The notes under the pieces are model-generated. The model made no database searches, was not told the origin of the DNA, and worked only from the letters and a program-made list of their open reading frames with translations. Positions 1 through 7,874 of a DNA stretch of 38,226 bases are shown here, one piece after another. Source of the stretch: JBHHYR01 sp046757585 (GTDB lineage: Bacteria > Desulfobacterota > Binatia > HRBIN30); the NCBI GenBank assembly GCA_046757585.1, contig JBHHYR010000013.1, positions 1-38,226 of the forward strand. The letters run 5' to 3'. Numbering within the stretch: position 1 is the first letter of the stretch; each line of letters opens with the position of its first letter. The position numbers and the translations under genes were made by a program.

Positions 1-107
1 AACGCGGCGAGCCTGCGAAACGCTCGCAAAGCCGCGGCCCGCACTGCGCACCACAGCACCTGCCCCAGCGTGCGCGTGTCTCCACCTCGCAGACGGTTGT
101 GTTGCAC
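1..107 (-). CDS. possible 5' end of an unidentified gene, cut by the left edge
   Basis: On the minus strand a GTG at 107-105 follows an AGGAGG four bases upstream, and the frame stays open for 35 codons to the left edge. The visible peptide is Arg/Leu/Ala-rich with no recognisable domain. It lies about 100 bp downstream of the nine-haem cytochrome stop and would continue that operon. Without the rest of the gene nothing can be said of function, and the short open frame could be chance in such GC-rich DNA. Confidence 0.25.
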   Translation of the reverse strand, partial: MQHNRLRGGDTRTLGQVLWCAVRAAALRAFRRLAA

Positions 108-213
108 GACACCTCCTGTCCTGTTCGCGGCCGGCGCAGCCAACACGGCCGCCACCCGAAACGTTTACAATTACGGAACCATGATCGGTGAGGGGAGCAG
201 CGGGCGCTACGAG

Positions 214-1512
214 CTACGGGCGTCTTTCCAGCTGGCGGAGCTTGGCGTACAGCAGGATCATCACGATCACGATCAGGCCGAGAGGCACCAGCAAGTGGCG
301 CCGCCGCGCCTGGGCCTCGGCCAGCGAGCTCCTAGCAGATGCTTCACTGGCAGCAGCCGACTTGATTCCTTCTTGCACCGCCCGCAGGACGGCAGAGGGG
401 TCACCGAGATGCGTGTCGGTCCGTACCTTGACCAACCGGGGGCGCACGTCCTGACGGTAGGTATATTCCTCCTCGCTGACCTCCATCCCCATCGTGCGGG
501 CGCGTGCGAGCATCGTCTCCGTCGCGGTCATGACGCTCTTCAACTTCTCGATGCCTTGACGCATCTTGACGGCACCCGCGTACCCAGCGCTGCCTGGCTC
601 GTGACACCGCCGGCAGACGGTGCCTGGTGCACCGCCGAGCATGTCGTCGCTGGCGCGGTGGATCTCGTGGTTGCTGTGACACGTGACACACTCCGGCAAT
701 CCGAGTTTGTCAAAAGTGGGCTTGTGGGGGCTTTTGATGAAGAACGCAGCATTGTTGACGTGACATTGGCCGCACACCTCGGCGATCGAGTTCACACCCG
801 GCGGAAACGCCCCGTGATTGCCGTGGCAGTCGTTACACGCCGGCGCCGAAAGGTCGCGCTGCACTAGCAGCAGGTTGGCATGGACGCTGCGCTTGTATTT
901 TTCCTCCTGATCGGTCGGGATCTTGTATGCCGCCATGTACTGCGGATTCGAGTGGCAGTGGCCGCAAGTGGCGGGCACGTTGGCTGGATACACTGGCGAG
1001 CGTGCTTGGTCCGGCGGCAGGATGCCGTGTACACCGTGGCAGCTCACGCAGGTCGCCACTTTCTGGTCTCCTCTTCGCAGCCGCTGCCCGTGAACACTCG
1101 TCCAATATTGATCGAGCTGGTCCGTCGGGAGCCGGGGGCTGAACCGGCGCATGTAAGCTTCATCGGCGTGACAGCGCCCGCAGAATTCCGGAATGTCTTC
1201 ATGCTTTGGCTTGCCGCGGAAACCCTTCTCCGGCGCCATCGAGGTTTCGTCCATCGCAGTTGCGTCGCCTCCATGGCAGTCCACGCACGAGAGCCCCTTG
1301 GCGGCGTGAATGTCCTGCTTCATGCCTGCGACTGGTGCGTTGAGCGGCGCGGGCAGCAGGGCGTGGCATTTCACGCACGTATCCGGTGTCGCTGCCGCCG
1401 ATCCTTTGGCTGCGGCGCAGCGGGCGACCACGCTCAGCATGGCTGCGCACCCGAGAAGCAGCACGGACCGCCGTGCAACCGCCAGTGCCTTGTCCGCAAG
1501 CGAGGTAGGCAT
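214..1512 (-). CDS. nine-haem membrane-anchored cytochrome c of a Rieske/cytochrome b complex (copy 1)
   Basis: The 432-residue protein has an N-terminal hydrophobic export signal followed by nine CXXCH motifs (CVKCH, CVDCH, CGRCH, CVSCH, CGHCH, CNDCH, CGQCH, CVTCH, CRRCH) in the first two thirds. A charged helical stretch (roughly residues 310-400) follows, then one C-terminal membrane helix with a short basic cytoplasmic tail. It is the third gene of Rieske - cytochrome b - multihaem cytochrome, beginning 15 bp after the cytochrome b stop. It therefore sits where a bc complex would have cytochrome c1 or f. I infer that it accepts electrons from the Rieske cluster and passes them to periplasmic carriers. 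The gene at 4803-6011 is a clear paralogue with the same nine-haem order. No CXXCK or other catalytic haem motif is present, so an electron-transfer role is preferred over nitrite or hydroxylamine chemistry. Confidence 0.85.
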   Translation of the reverse strand: MPTSLADKALAVARRSVLLLGCAAMLSVVARCAAAKGSAAATPDTCVKCHALLPAPLNAPVAGMKQDIHAAKGLSCVDCHGGDATAMDETSMAPEKGFRGKPKHEDIPEFCGRCHADEAYMRRFSPRLPTDQLDQYWTSVHGQRLRRGDQKVATCVSCHGVHGILPPDQARSPVYPANVPATCGHCHSNPQYMAAYKIPTDQEEKYKRSVHANLLLVQRDLSAPACNDCHGNHGAFPPGVNSIAEVCGQCHVNNAAFFIKSPHKPTFDKLGLPECVTCHSNHEIHRASDDMLGGAPGTVCRRCHEPGSAGYAGAVKMRQGIEKLKSVMTATETMLARARTMGMEVSEEEYTYRQDVRPRLVKVRTDTHLGDPSAVLRAVQEGIKSAAASEASARSSLAEAQARRRHLLVPLGLIVIVMILLYAKLRQLERRP

Positions 1513-1527
1513 GGGTTCGATCGGCCG

Positions 1528-2613
1528 TCAGTAGGGTTTCACGTAGGCGAGCGTCACCATGGTGAGCATGAAGAGCACGATTCCCACGCCGATCAGTGTA
1601 AACAGGAGGCTCTGCTGATTGCGGGCAGCCCGCCGATCGAGAAAAGGGACGCACACGAGGAAGGCCCCGCCTACCAAGAAGGTGCAGATGCCCACGACCT
1701 CGCCATCGATCCCGAGGATCTTTGCGGGGAGGTACTTCAAGCTCTGCGACACGAACGTGAAGTACCACTCCGGACGAATGCCGGCAGGCGCGGACGCAAA
1801 GGCGTCAGCCTTTTCTCCCAGCTCCCAGGGGAAGAACGTGCACAGCGCCAAGAGTACGCCGAACACGCCCAACCACAGGATCGCGTCACGCATGATGAAC
1901 CCGGGGTAGAAGGGCATACCCGCGTGCGCGGTGTGTTTCGACGAGATCGACTCGCTCATGCCCTGGCGCTGAATCAAGAGAAGGTGGATCAACAGAACAC
2001 CGAAGAACGTCGCCGGAAGCATCGCCACATGAAAGCCGAAAAAGCGGGTCAGGGTAGCGCCGCCCACGACCTCCCCACCGCGTAGCAGCCGTGCCACACC
2101 CGGGCCGATGACTGGTAGGATGCCCGCGATGTCGGTGCCGACCTTGGTCGCAAAGAATGCCAGCTGGTTCCAGGGCAGCAGATAACCCGAGAATCCGAAG
2201 GTCAGTGTGAGCCCCAGCAATGCCATGCCGGTCAGCCACGTCAACTCGCGTGGCGGCCGATACGCCTTGAGGAAATACACGCTGAACATGTGCACGAACA
2301 CTGCGAAGACCATCAGATTGGCCGACCACGAATGCAACGAGCGAATCAGCCACCCGAACGGGACGCGCGTGACGATGAACTGTACGCTCTCGTACGCGCT
2401 GTCCGTCCCGGGCTTGTAGTAAAACAGTAGCAACAAGCCCGTGACGACCTGGATGCCGAACAGGAACAACGATACGCCCCCGAAGTAGTACCAGACGGTG
2501 TGCCCTTCGAGGGGCACCGTCTTGTGGCGCAGGAACGCGATGGCATCCCGGATGCCCAGCCGTTCATCGAACCACGCGCCAATGCCGGTCCTAGGCGCGG
2601 CGGGAGACGACAA
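1528..2613 (-). CDS. cytochrome b (b6/subunit IV fused type), canonical copy
   Basis: This 361-residue polytopic membrane protein is the quinol-oxidising core of a bc/b6f-like complex. Haem ligands are visible as H94/H108 (14 apart) in helix B and H195/H210 (15 apart) in helix D. The 15-residue second spacing is typical of cytochrome b6. A PEWY quinol-site motif lies at residues 281-284, so the N-terminal b6 part and the C-terminal subunit-IV part are fused in one chain. The start is a TTG at 2613, chosen because an AAAGGAG ribosome site (2626-2620) sits six bases upstream. The start overlaps the end of the Rieske gene by 23 bp, suggesting translational coupling. Its divergent paralogue at 3774-4799 lacks one ligand His and the PEWY Glu, so this copy is the one expected to work as a normal bc-type core. 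Confidence 0.92.
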   Translation of the reverse strand: MSSPAAPRTGIGAWFDERLGIRDAIAFLRHKTVPLEGHTVWYYFGGVSLFLFGIQVVTGLLLLFYYKPGTDSAYESVQFIVTRVPFGWLIRSLHSWSANLMVFAVFVHMFSVYFLKAYRPPRELTWLTGMALLGLTLTFGFSGYLLPWNQLAFFATKVGTDIAGILPVIGPGVARLLRGGEVVGGATLTRFFGFHVAMLPATFFGVLLIHLLLIQRQGMSESISSKHTAHAGMPFYPGFIMRDAILWLGVFGVLLALCTFFPWELGEKADAFASAPAGIRPEWYFTFVSQSLKYLPAKILGIDGEVVGICTFLVGGAFLVCVPFLDRRAARNQQSLLFTLIGVGIVLFMLTMVTLAYVKPY

Positions 2614-3040
2614 CTTGTTCTCCTTTCACGATGACGTTGTACGATTCCAGCGGCCTGGGCGGAGGGCCCGAAACGTTCTTGCCTGCAAGATCGAAGTGAC
2701 CGTTGTGGCAGGGGCACCAGATCTGCTCGAGGTCGGGACGATACTGCACCGTGCAGTGCAGGTGCGTGCACACCGCTGAGAAGGCGCGCCATTCACCGGA
2801 CGGAAGCCGGATGAGAATGCCGGGGTGTAGGCCGAAGCGAAAGATCTTGCCGGAGTTCGGCTTCACCTCGGAGACGGTGGTGGCGACGACCGTATTGGCA
2901 ACGACCTCACGCACCTTCGGTGGCGTCAGGTAGCGCGCCACGGGGTAGAAGACCGTCCCGAGGAATGCCAAGACCCCTCCCGACAACAGCACGTCCAACA
3001 GCCGCCGCCGTCCCATGCCGTTTCGGCTTTCGCCCTCCAT
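2591..3040 (-). CDS. Rieske [2Fe-2S] protein (copy 1)
   Basis: The protein has 149 residues from the ATG at 3040, which follows a GGAGG five bases upstream; an in-frame codon at 3091 lacks such support. An Arg-rich start (GRRRLLD) and one hydrophobic anchor (about residues 14-35) resemble the uncleaved Tat-type anchor of Rieske proteins. The cluster motifs are CTHLHC and CPCHNGHFD, giving the two Cys and two His ligands and the disulfide pair. The middle residue of the first motif is His where Gly is more common. The protein transfers electrons from quinol bound at the cytochrome b PEWY site to the nine-haem cytochrome. It is the first gene of the leftward module, and its promoter must lie in the 3041-3340 divergent gap. 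Confidence 0.92.
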   Translation of the reverse strand: MEGESRNGMGRRRLLDVLLSGGVLAFLGTVFYPVARYLTPPKVREVVANTVVATTVSEVKPNSGKIFRFGLHPGILIRLPSGEWRAFSAVCTHLHCTVQYRPDLEQIWCPCHNGHFDLAGKNVSGPPPRPLESYNVIVKGEQVVVSRRA

Positions 3041-3104
3041 CCTCACCTCCGTACTGGTTCCCCGTAGAGCATTCGCCGCGTCTGCCTGCAAGAACCGGGA
3101 CAGG

Positions 3105-3117
3105 GATACCCTGTATC
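3105..3117. promoter_or_regulatory. inverted repeat GATAC-CCT-GTATC, possible operator
   Basis: Five-base arms flank a 3-bp spacer, nested with overlapping CAGG/CCTG/CAGG elements from 3101 to 3120. It lies 65 bp upstream of the left Rieske start on the minus strand. The position fits a regulator site for the left operon, but the arms are short. Confidence 0.3.
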
Positions 3118-3297
3118 AGGAACACCTAATCAGCGCAGGGTTTATTCCCAAAACTCGGAATGCATGCAAGCGCTGCCATCAGTCGTGAACGTGACGGACA
3201 CCGGCGTACCCGCCGGCACCCTTTCTGCTGGGTATGCCGCACCGAAAGGAGGGCGTGCAGGGGCGTGAGCCGGCGGACTGACGGAGCGGGCCGCTCT

Positions 3298-3313
3298 ACG
3301 TCAAAGTTGACGT
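3298..3313. promoter_or_regulatory. inverted repeat ACGTCAA-AG-TTGACGT, possible operator
   Basis: Perfect seven-base arms flank a 2-bp spacer, centred about 35 bp upstream of the right Rieske start. No run of T follows, so it does not look like a terminator. Size and symmetry fit a dimeric regulator site controlling the right operon (inference). Confidence 0.4.
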
Positions 3314-3340
3314 GCTGGAACCTAAGACAGAGGAGGACGC

Positions 3341-3802
3341 TTGACGGTCATGGCAGACGATCGCGCGAGTCGCCGGTCCTTTCTGCGCAAGCTGTTAGGG
3401 GGCTGCCTGTTTGCGGGGCTCGGGGGTACCCTTGCCTCGGTTGGAGCCTACCTCTTTCCAGCTGACGCGGTCAGCTCCGCTCTCGGGCCGCGGCGAATCA
3501 AGGTTGGAAGGGCGGGCGACGTTCCACTGGGTCACGGAAAGCTCACCCTGATAGAAGACGAGCCGGTATGGGTCGTCCATCTCGCAAGAGATTTCGTGGC
3601 CATGTCGGCATGGTGCACGCACAAGGGCTGCATCGTGAAGTGGGAGGTGGAGAGGCGCCTGTTCGCCTGTCCCTGTCATCAAGGGATGTTTGACGGCCGG
3701 GGAAACGTGATTTCAGGACTGCCGCTGCGACCCCTGCGGCGCTTCCGCGTCGGTGTCGTCGGGGGAGACCTGTATGTCTCGAGGCGACCGCCCCGACTCT
3801 AG
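3341..3802 (+). CDS. Rieske [2Fe-2S] protein (copy 2)
   Basis: The protein has 153 residues. A textbook twin-arginine segment (SRRSFLRK) and a hydrophobic anchor are followed by intact cluster motifs CTHKGC and CPCHQG. Electron transfer from a cytochrome b partner is therefore chemically possible. Two starts compete: TTG at 3341, four bases after AGGAGG (3331-3336), and ATG at 3350, thirteen bases after it. The difference is only three residues. It is the first gene of the rightward operon and its 3' end overlaps the cytochrome b start. Compared with copy 1 the cluster-binding loops are well kept, although the cytochrome b partner is strongly changed. Confidence 0.9.
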   Translation: MTVMADDRASRRSFLRKLLGGCLFAGLGGTLASVGAYLFPADAVSSALGPRRIKVGRAGDVPLGHGKLTLIEDEPVWVVHLARDFVAMSAWCTHKGCIVKWEVERRLFACPCHQGMFDGRGNVISGLPLRPLRRFRVGVVGGDLYVSRRPPRL

Positions 3803-4799
3803 CAGCACTGTGGCCGCTCCTGGCAGAGAGGTCGTCGGGATGCAGTGCGGACAGGGCGGCCGGCCTCGGATCAGTTCTCTTCACTACCTTGGTGCCCTGG
3901 TGCTGACCGCGTTCTGCCTGGAGGTCGTCACCGGCACCCTCTTGATGGTCTACTACCGGCCCGCTGCGGGAGCTGCCTACTACAGCACAGGTATCATCAT
4001 GGACGAGGTGCGGTTTGGATGGCTGGTCCGCTCGCTGCACCAGCGGGGCGCCGACCTCCTCGTTCTCCTGCTGTTGCTCTTCATGGCCCGTGTCTACTTC
4101 GCTCGTGCCTATCAGCGCCCGCGACACTTGAACTGGGCCTCCGGCGTCGTCTTACTCGTGCTCGTACTGGCTCTGGGCTTTACCGGCACTCTTCTGCCGT
4201 GGGATCAGTACGCATACTGGTACACGGAGTCGGCCCGGCAGACGGTCGCCGGCATCCCCGTCCTCGAGCAGCGGTTGCTGGGTCTCTTCTGGGGTGGTTG
4301 GGACCTCGGCGAAGAGGTGCTGCTGCGGTTTTACGCTTTCCACGTCGGGGTGCTACCGTGGCTTGCCGCCACGTGCCTGGGCGTCCACTTTCTCCTGGTT
4401 TGGAGGGTCCGGAGCGCACAACCGGCGGCGGCGTCTGCGGCGCTTTGGAGTCCAGATTTTCTTCTCAGCCTGCTGATTGCGGCGCTGCTGCTCGGGGGGT
4501 TGCTCGTATCTGCCGCCGTGTGCCTGCCCGCTTCTCTCGCTGTGCAGGCAGATCCACTGTCTGGGCTGCCGCACGTACAACCGCCGTGGTATCTACTTGC
4601 TGTACGCGGTCTGCTCCAGCGTCTCCCCGGTTGGTTGGCTGCCCTGAGCACACTGGCTTTTTTCTCGCTGCTCTTGCTTCTCCCGGTCCTGGACCGCGCA
4701 ACGGCCCTGCCCGTTTGGAAGCGAGTGCTGCACGGGGCGGCGGGCCTCGCGGTCATCAGTCTGTGGGTGTTCTTGAGCCTCGTGGCATACCTCCGGTAG
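3774..4799 (+). CDS. divergent cytochrome b lacking one haem ligand and the PEWY glutamate
   Basis: The polytopic membrane protein has 341 residues from the ATG at 3774, preceded by GGGGGAG six bases upstream; an in-frame codon at 3753 is the alternative. It aligns along its length with the cytochrome b at 1528-2613. In helix B, H89 is kept but the residue 14 positions on is F103 (codon 4080-4082) instead of His. In helix D, H190 and H205 keep the 15-residue b6 spacing. By homology with b6f, the missing ligand belongs to the stroma/cytoplasm-side high-potential haem. The quinol-site motif reads PPWY (4581-4592) instead of PEWY. The reading frame is intact and sits in a full operon, so it does not look like simple decay. 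It may have a changed quinone chemistry or a mainly structural role. Confidence 0.85.
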   Translation: MSRGDRPDSSSTVAAPGREVVGMQCGQGGRPRISSLHYLGALVLTAFCLEVVTGTLLMVYYRPAAGAAYYSTGIIMDEVRFGWLVRSLHQRGADLLVLLLLLFMARVYFARAYQRPRHLNWASGVVLLVLVLALGFTGTLLPWDQYAYWYTESARQTVAGIPVLEQRLLGLFWGGWDLGEEVLLRFYAFHVGVLPWLAATCLGVHFLLVWRVRSAQPAAASAALWSPDFLLSLLIAALLLGGLLVSAAVCLPASLAVQADPLSGLPHVQPPWYLLAVRGLLQRLPGWLAALSTLAFFSLLLLLPVLDRATALPVWKRVLHGAAGLAVISLWVFLSLVAYLR

Positions 4800-4802
4800 C
4801 GT

Positions 4803-6011
4803 ATGCGTACCTGGATTCACTTTCTTGCCGTCGTAGCCCTTCTTCCCTGCGCCTCGAGGCAGGTCGAGGGGGCGTGTGGGACCTGCCACCCCGGCGTCAA
4901 AACCGACTACCGGCAGAGCGTTCACAGCGAGGACTTTGGCTGTCCCGTTTGCCATGGGGGAGACCCCACAGCCATGACCTTGGAGGCGCATGCCGTGGCG
5001 AAGGGATATCTCGGCACACCTGCTAGGCAGGACATCCCCCGTCTCTGCGCGTCCTGCCATGCCGATCCCACGCGCATGCGACCGTTCGGCCTTCCCACCG
5101 ACCAGTATGCGCAGTACCAGACTTCGGAGCATGGCCGGCAACTTGCGCGAGGGGACACGCGGGTGGCGGTCTGCACCGATTGTCATGGAGCCCATCGCAT
5201 TCTGCCGCCGGAAGAACCGACCAGCCCCGTTGCCCGCCGCAATATTGCGGCCACCTGTGGTCACTGTCACTCCGACCATGCGCTCATGGCGGCGTACAGC
5301 CTTCCGGCGGATCAGGTGCAGCAGTTTTGCCAGAGTGTCCACGGCGTCGCTCTCCTGGTCGAGGACCACCCCTCCGCCCCGACCTGCGCGACCTGCCATG
5401 GTGCGCACGGAGCGGCCGCCCCGCAGGTCGGGTCGATCCGTCGGGTCTGTGGGCACTGCCACCAGCGTACGCGTGAGTATTTCGACGAGAGCCCCCACAG
5501 GAAGGCAACGGACGCGGGTAAGATGTCCGAGTGCGTCAGCTGCCACGGCTATCATGACACGGCGCCTCCCGATCTCACGCTCTTCGACACGGCGTGCCGG
5601 AAATGCCACGCACGGGGTAGCGCAGCCTTCCTGACCGGGCAGAAGCTCAAGACGGTCCTGAGCCGCGCCCGGGAGGCCATCGAGGCCGCAGCAGCCGAAC
5701 TGGCCCGTGTGGACAGGCTCTTCCCGACGGTGGTGCGGTATCGCCCGCGGCTGCAGCAGGCACGGGCGTCTTACCTGGAAGCGTTGCCGGTGCAGCATTC
5801 CCTCGCCATGCAGCGAGTGGATGACCTCACCAGAAGCGCCCGTTCTACTGCGGAGGACGTGCAAGCATCAGTGCATGCAGCCGAGCAAGCGAGTCAGCTA
5901 CGCTACATCGTGCTTGGGGGTGCGTGGCTCTTCATTCTGTTCACTGCCGGTGTGGCCTACCTCTACAAGCGGGAAAGGAGTCGCGACCATGCGGACACCG
6001 GTCAGGAATGA
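4803..6011 (+). CDS. nine-haem membrane-anchored cytochrome c (copy 2)
   Basis: The protein has 402 residues: a signal peptide, nine CXXCH motifs (CGTCH, CPVCH, CASCH, CTDCH, CGHCH, CATCH, CGHCH, CVSCH, CRKCH), a helical Ala/Arg-rich region and a C-terminal membrane helix (about residues 370-388) with a basic tail. It is the paralogue of the gene at 214-1512, including shared blocks such as GHCHS...MAAY and LPTDQ. It starts 3 bp after the cytochrome b stop. The presumed role is electron exit from the second Rieske/b module toward the periplasm. Because its own cytochrome b is altered, it might instead take electrons from the neighbouring 19- and 11-haem proteins (inference). Confidence 0.85.
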   Translation: MRTWIHFLAVVALLPCASRQVEGACGTCHPGVKTDYRQSVHSEDFGCPVCHGGDPTAMTLEAHAVAKGYLGTPARQDIPRLCASCHADPTRMRPFGLPTDQYAQYQTSEHGRQLARGDTRVAVCTDCHGAHRILPPEEPTSPVARRNIAATCGHCHSDHALMAAYSLPADQVQQFCQSVHGVALLVEDHPSAPTCATCHGAHGAAAPQVGSIRRVCGHCHQRTREYFDESPHRKATDAGKMSECVSCHGYHDTAPPDLTLFDTACRKCHARGSAAFLTGQKLKTVLSRAREAIEAAAAELARVDRLFPTVVRYRPRLQQARASYLEALPVQHSLAMQRVDDLTRSARSTAEDVQASVHAAEQASQLRYIVLGGAWLFILFTAGVAYLYKRERSRDHADTGQE

Positions 6012-6041
6012 CAGTCGCCGGCGCGGCAAGCCGCTGCAAGC

Positions 6042-7874
6042 ATGGGAGTGCCGGTAAACAAATGGGTGCAGCGGACGGCGGTGACGCTGGCCGTGTTCGT
6101 GCCGGCGGGCGCGGCCGTGCTGTTTTTGGGTATGCAGGTCTCCTCCGAGCCCCGGTTCTGCGGCAGTTGCCACTACATGACTCCGTACTATGAGTCGTGG
6201 CGGGGGTCGACCCACCATGATGTCGCCTGCGTCGAGTGTCACATCCCCCCTGGGATCAAGTCAGAGCTGCGCAAGAAATACGAGGCCCTGGCCATGGTCG
6301 CGCGCTATTTCACGGGAACGTACTCGACCAATCCCTGGGCCGAGGTCGATGATCGAAGCTGCCTGCGCAGCGGCTGCCACACCAAGCGGGTGTTGTTGGG
6401 TAAGGAGGTCTATCGGGGCATCCTCTTCGATCACCAGCCACATCTGACGGAAATGCGTCGCGGAAAGCGCCTGCGTTGCACCAGTTGCCATTCGCAGATC
6501 GTGCAGGGGAGCCACATCTCCGTCACCGCGACCACGTGCTTCCTGTGCCATTTTAAGGACGTCCCTCTGAATACGGGCACGGCCGGCTGTACGCTCTGTC
6601 ATGCCATACCGGAGCAGACGATCACGACGGCCGGCCTCGCCTTCGACCACGGCGAGGTGAAGCGGTTCGATATGAACTGCACCTTGTGCCACGAGGGGGT
6701 CGTGAAAGGGAACGGCGCGGTGCCACGCGAGCGCTGCTACACCTGCCACAATGATCCGAAACGCCTGAGCTTGTACGGACAGACGGCATTACTGCACCGG
6801 ATGCACGTCACCCGGCACAAGGTGGAATGCCTGAACTGTCACATTGAGATCGTTCATAAGATACCCGCCCGCGAGGCGGTGCTGGCCACTACCTGCCGGC
6901 GCTGCCACAGCTCGGCCGCCGGCCACTCGGCGGTGCGTGATTTCTATCGTGGCATCGGAGGGCAGGGGGTGAAGCCGCGACCCGCGGTGATGTACCTGGC
7001 CGGCGTCCGCTGTGAGGCGTGCCATACGGCTCGCCATGCCGGGGCCGCGCGTGCCAGCGACGTGAGCTGCATGTCGTGCCACGGGCCAAAGTACCTCACG
7101 ATTTATCGCACTTGGCAGGTCGGTTTGGCAAAGAGACTAGCCGGGGTTAGCAGCGAGATCCAGGAAATCCGGAAGCAGTGGAAGGGCCAGCGGGATGCAA
7201 CGCAGGAGGAGGCGCTGCGTGAGGCGGAAGCCAATGTTGCTTTGGTCGAGGCGGGAAAGGGGATTCACAACCCGGCATACGCGCTGGATCTGCTCGAACG
7301 GTCGCATGAACAACTGAGCGCAATCCGCGGCACGACGAAAGATGGAACAGGCCGGATGACACCGCCTTGGCTCGAGGCGCCGTACGCGGCGGACTGCCTC
7401 AGGTGCCACTTCGGCATCGAGTATCTTTCCCGGCCTGCCCTCGGCCACGAATTTCCGCATGGGACCCACGTGGTCTCTGCACGTCTCCGGTGCACCATTT
7501 GCCATGACGGTATGGAGCATCATGGTGGGTTTAAGATCAACGCTGCGCGGTGCGAGCGCTGCCATGCGCAGGTCAGGGGGCCGATGGTGAACGTGGCAGC
7601 CAAGGAATGCCTCACGTGCCATACTGCAGACATCGGGACGGTGTCAGACGCTGTCGCCTTCCCGCACCGGAAGCATATCGCCGCCGGTCTCGGTTGCGAG
7701 CTCTGCCATACAGGCGTCATGAAGAAACCCCATCTGGAATTTGCGCGTTCCACCGGAGCTCTGCCCAAGCTCGGTCACGCGTTTTGTGGTACATGTCACG
7801 CTGGTGATGTGCCGTCGGCCGAAGAGGTCCCTCCGGAAGGAGCGGACTGTACCAAGTGTCATGTGGCGTTCTAG
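6042..7874 (+). CDS. 19-haem cytochrome c with NapC/NirT-like membrane anchor
   Basis: The protein has 610 residues. One N-terminal membrane helix (about residues 12-31) is followed by CGSCHYMTPYYESW, typical of the NapC/NirT/NrfH quinol-dehydrogenase entry haem. There are 18 CXXCH motifs plus one CX4CH (CLRSGCH, residues 107-113; 6360-6380). Roughly residues 355-430 form a haem-free helical insert containing GIHNPAYALDLL, a pattern seen near the C-terminal helices of large multihaem cytochromes. I infer that it takes electrons at the membrane and conducts them across the periplasm. It lies 30 bp downstream of the nine-haem gene and its end overlaps the next gene. The start is not backed by a clear ribosome site; GTG at 6048 is an alternative. 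Confidence 0.82.
   Translation: MGVPVNKWVQRTAVTLAVFVPAGAAVLFLGMQVSSEPRFCGSCHYMTPYYESWRGSTHHDVACVECHIPPGIKSELRKKYEALAMVARYFTGTYSTNPWAEVDDRSCLRSGCHTKRVLLGKEVYRGILFDHQPHLTEMRRGKRLRCTSCHSQIVQGSHISVTATTCFLCHFKDVPLNTGTAGCTLCHAIPEQTITTAGLAFDHGEVKRFDMNCTLCHEGVVKGNGAVPRERCYTCHNDPKRLSLYGQTALLHRMHVTRHKVECLNCHIEIVHKIPAREAVLATTCRRCHSSAAGHSAVRDFYRGIGGQGVKPRPAVMYLAGVRCEACHTARHAGAARASDVSCMSCHGPKYLTIYRTWQVGLAKRLAGVSSEIQEIRKQWKGQRDATQEEALREAEANVALVEAGKGIHNPAYALDLLERSHEQLSAIRGTTKDGTGRMTPPWLEAPYAADCLRCHFGIEYLSRPALGHEFPHGTHVVSARLRCTICHDGMEHHGGFKINAARCERCHAQVRGPMVNVAAKECLTCHTADIGTVSDAVAFPHRKHIAAGLGCELCHTGVMKKPHLEFARSTGALPKLGHAFCGTCHAGDVPSAEEVPPEGADCTKCHVAF

Larger units (their letters stand above)
3041..3340. promoter_or_regulatory. 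divergent control region between the two Rieske/cytochrome b modules
   Basis: These 300 bp separate the two Rieske starts and must carry the promoters for both operons. The stretch around 3120-3170 is richer in A/T than its surroundings. Two inverted repeats are visible and listed separately (3105-3117 and 3298-3313). I could not assign a convincing -35/-10 pair on either strand. No open frame here looks like a gene. Confidence 0.6.

Noticed and set aside
214..1512. Nine-haem protein as nitrite reductase or hydroxylamine oxidoreductase
   Set aside because: No CXXCK motif, no catalytic-site pattern, and linkage to Rieske and cytochrome b genes point to electron transfer.
880..2085. Long open frame on the plus strand (about 400 codons)
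   Set aside because: It lies antisense to the nine-haem cytochrome and cytochrome b genes, whose motifs are unmistakable. Its product is His/Arg-rich without domains, as expected in high-GC shadows.
4593..5864. Long open frame on the minus strand (423 codons)
   Set aside because: Antisense to the copy 2 cytochrome genes; no domain, no ribosome site, composition of a shadow frame.
7741..7860. Upstream extension of the 11-haem cytochrome to 7741
   Set aside because: It would lie inside the preceding gene's haem region and add 40 basic residues before a good signal peptide; ATG 7861 is better.
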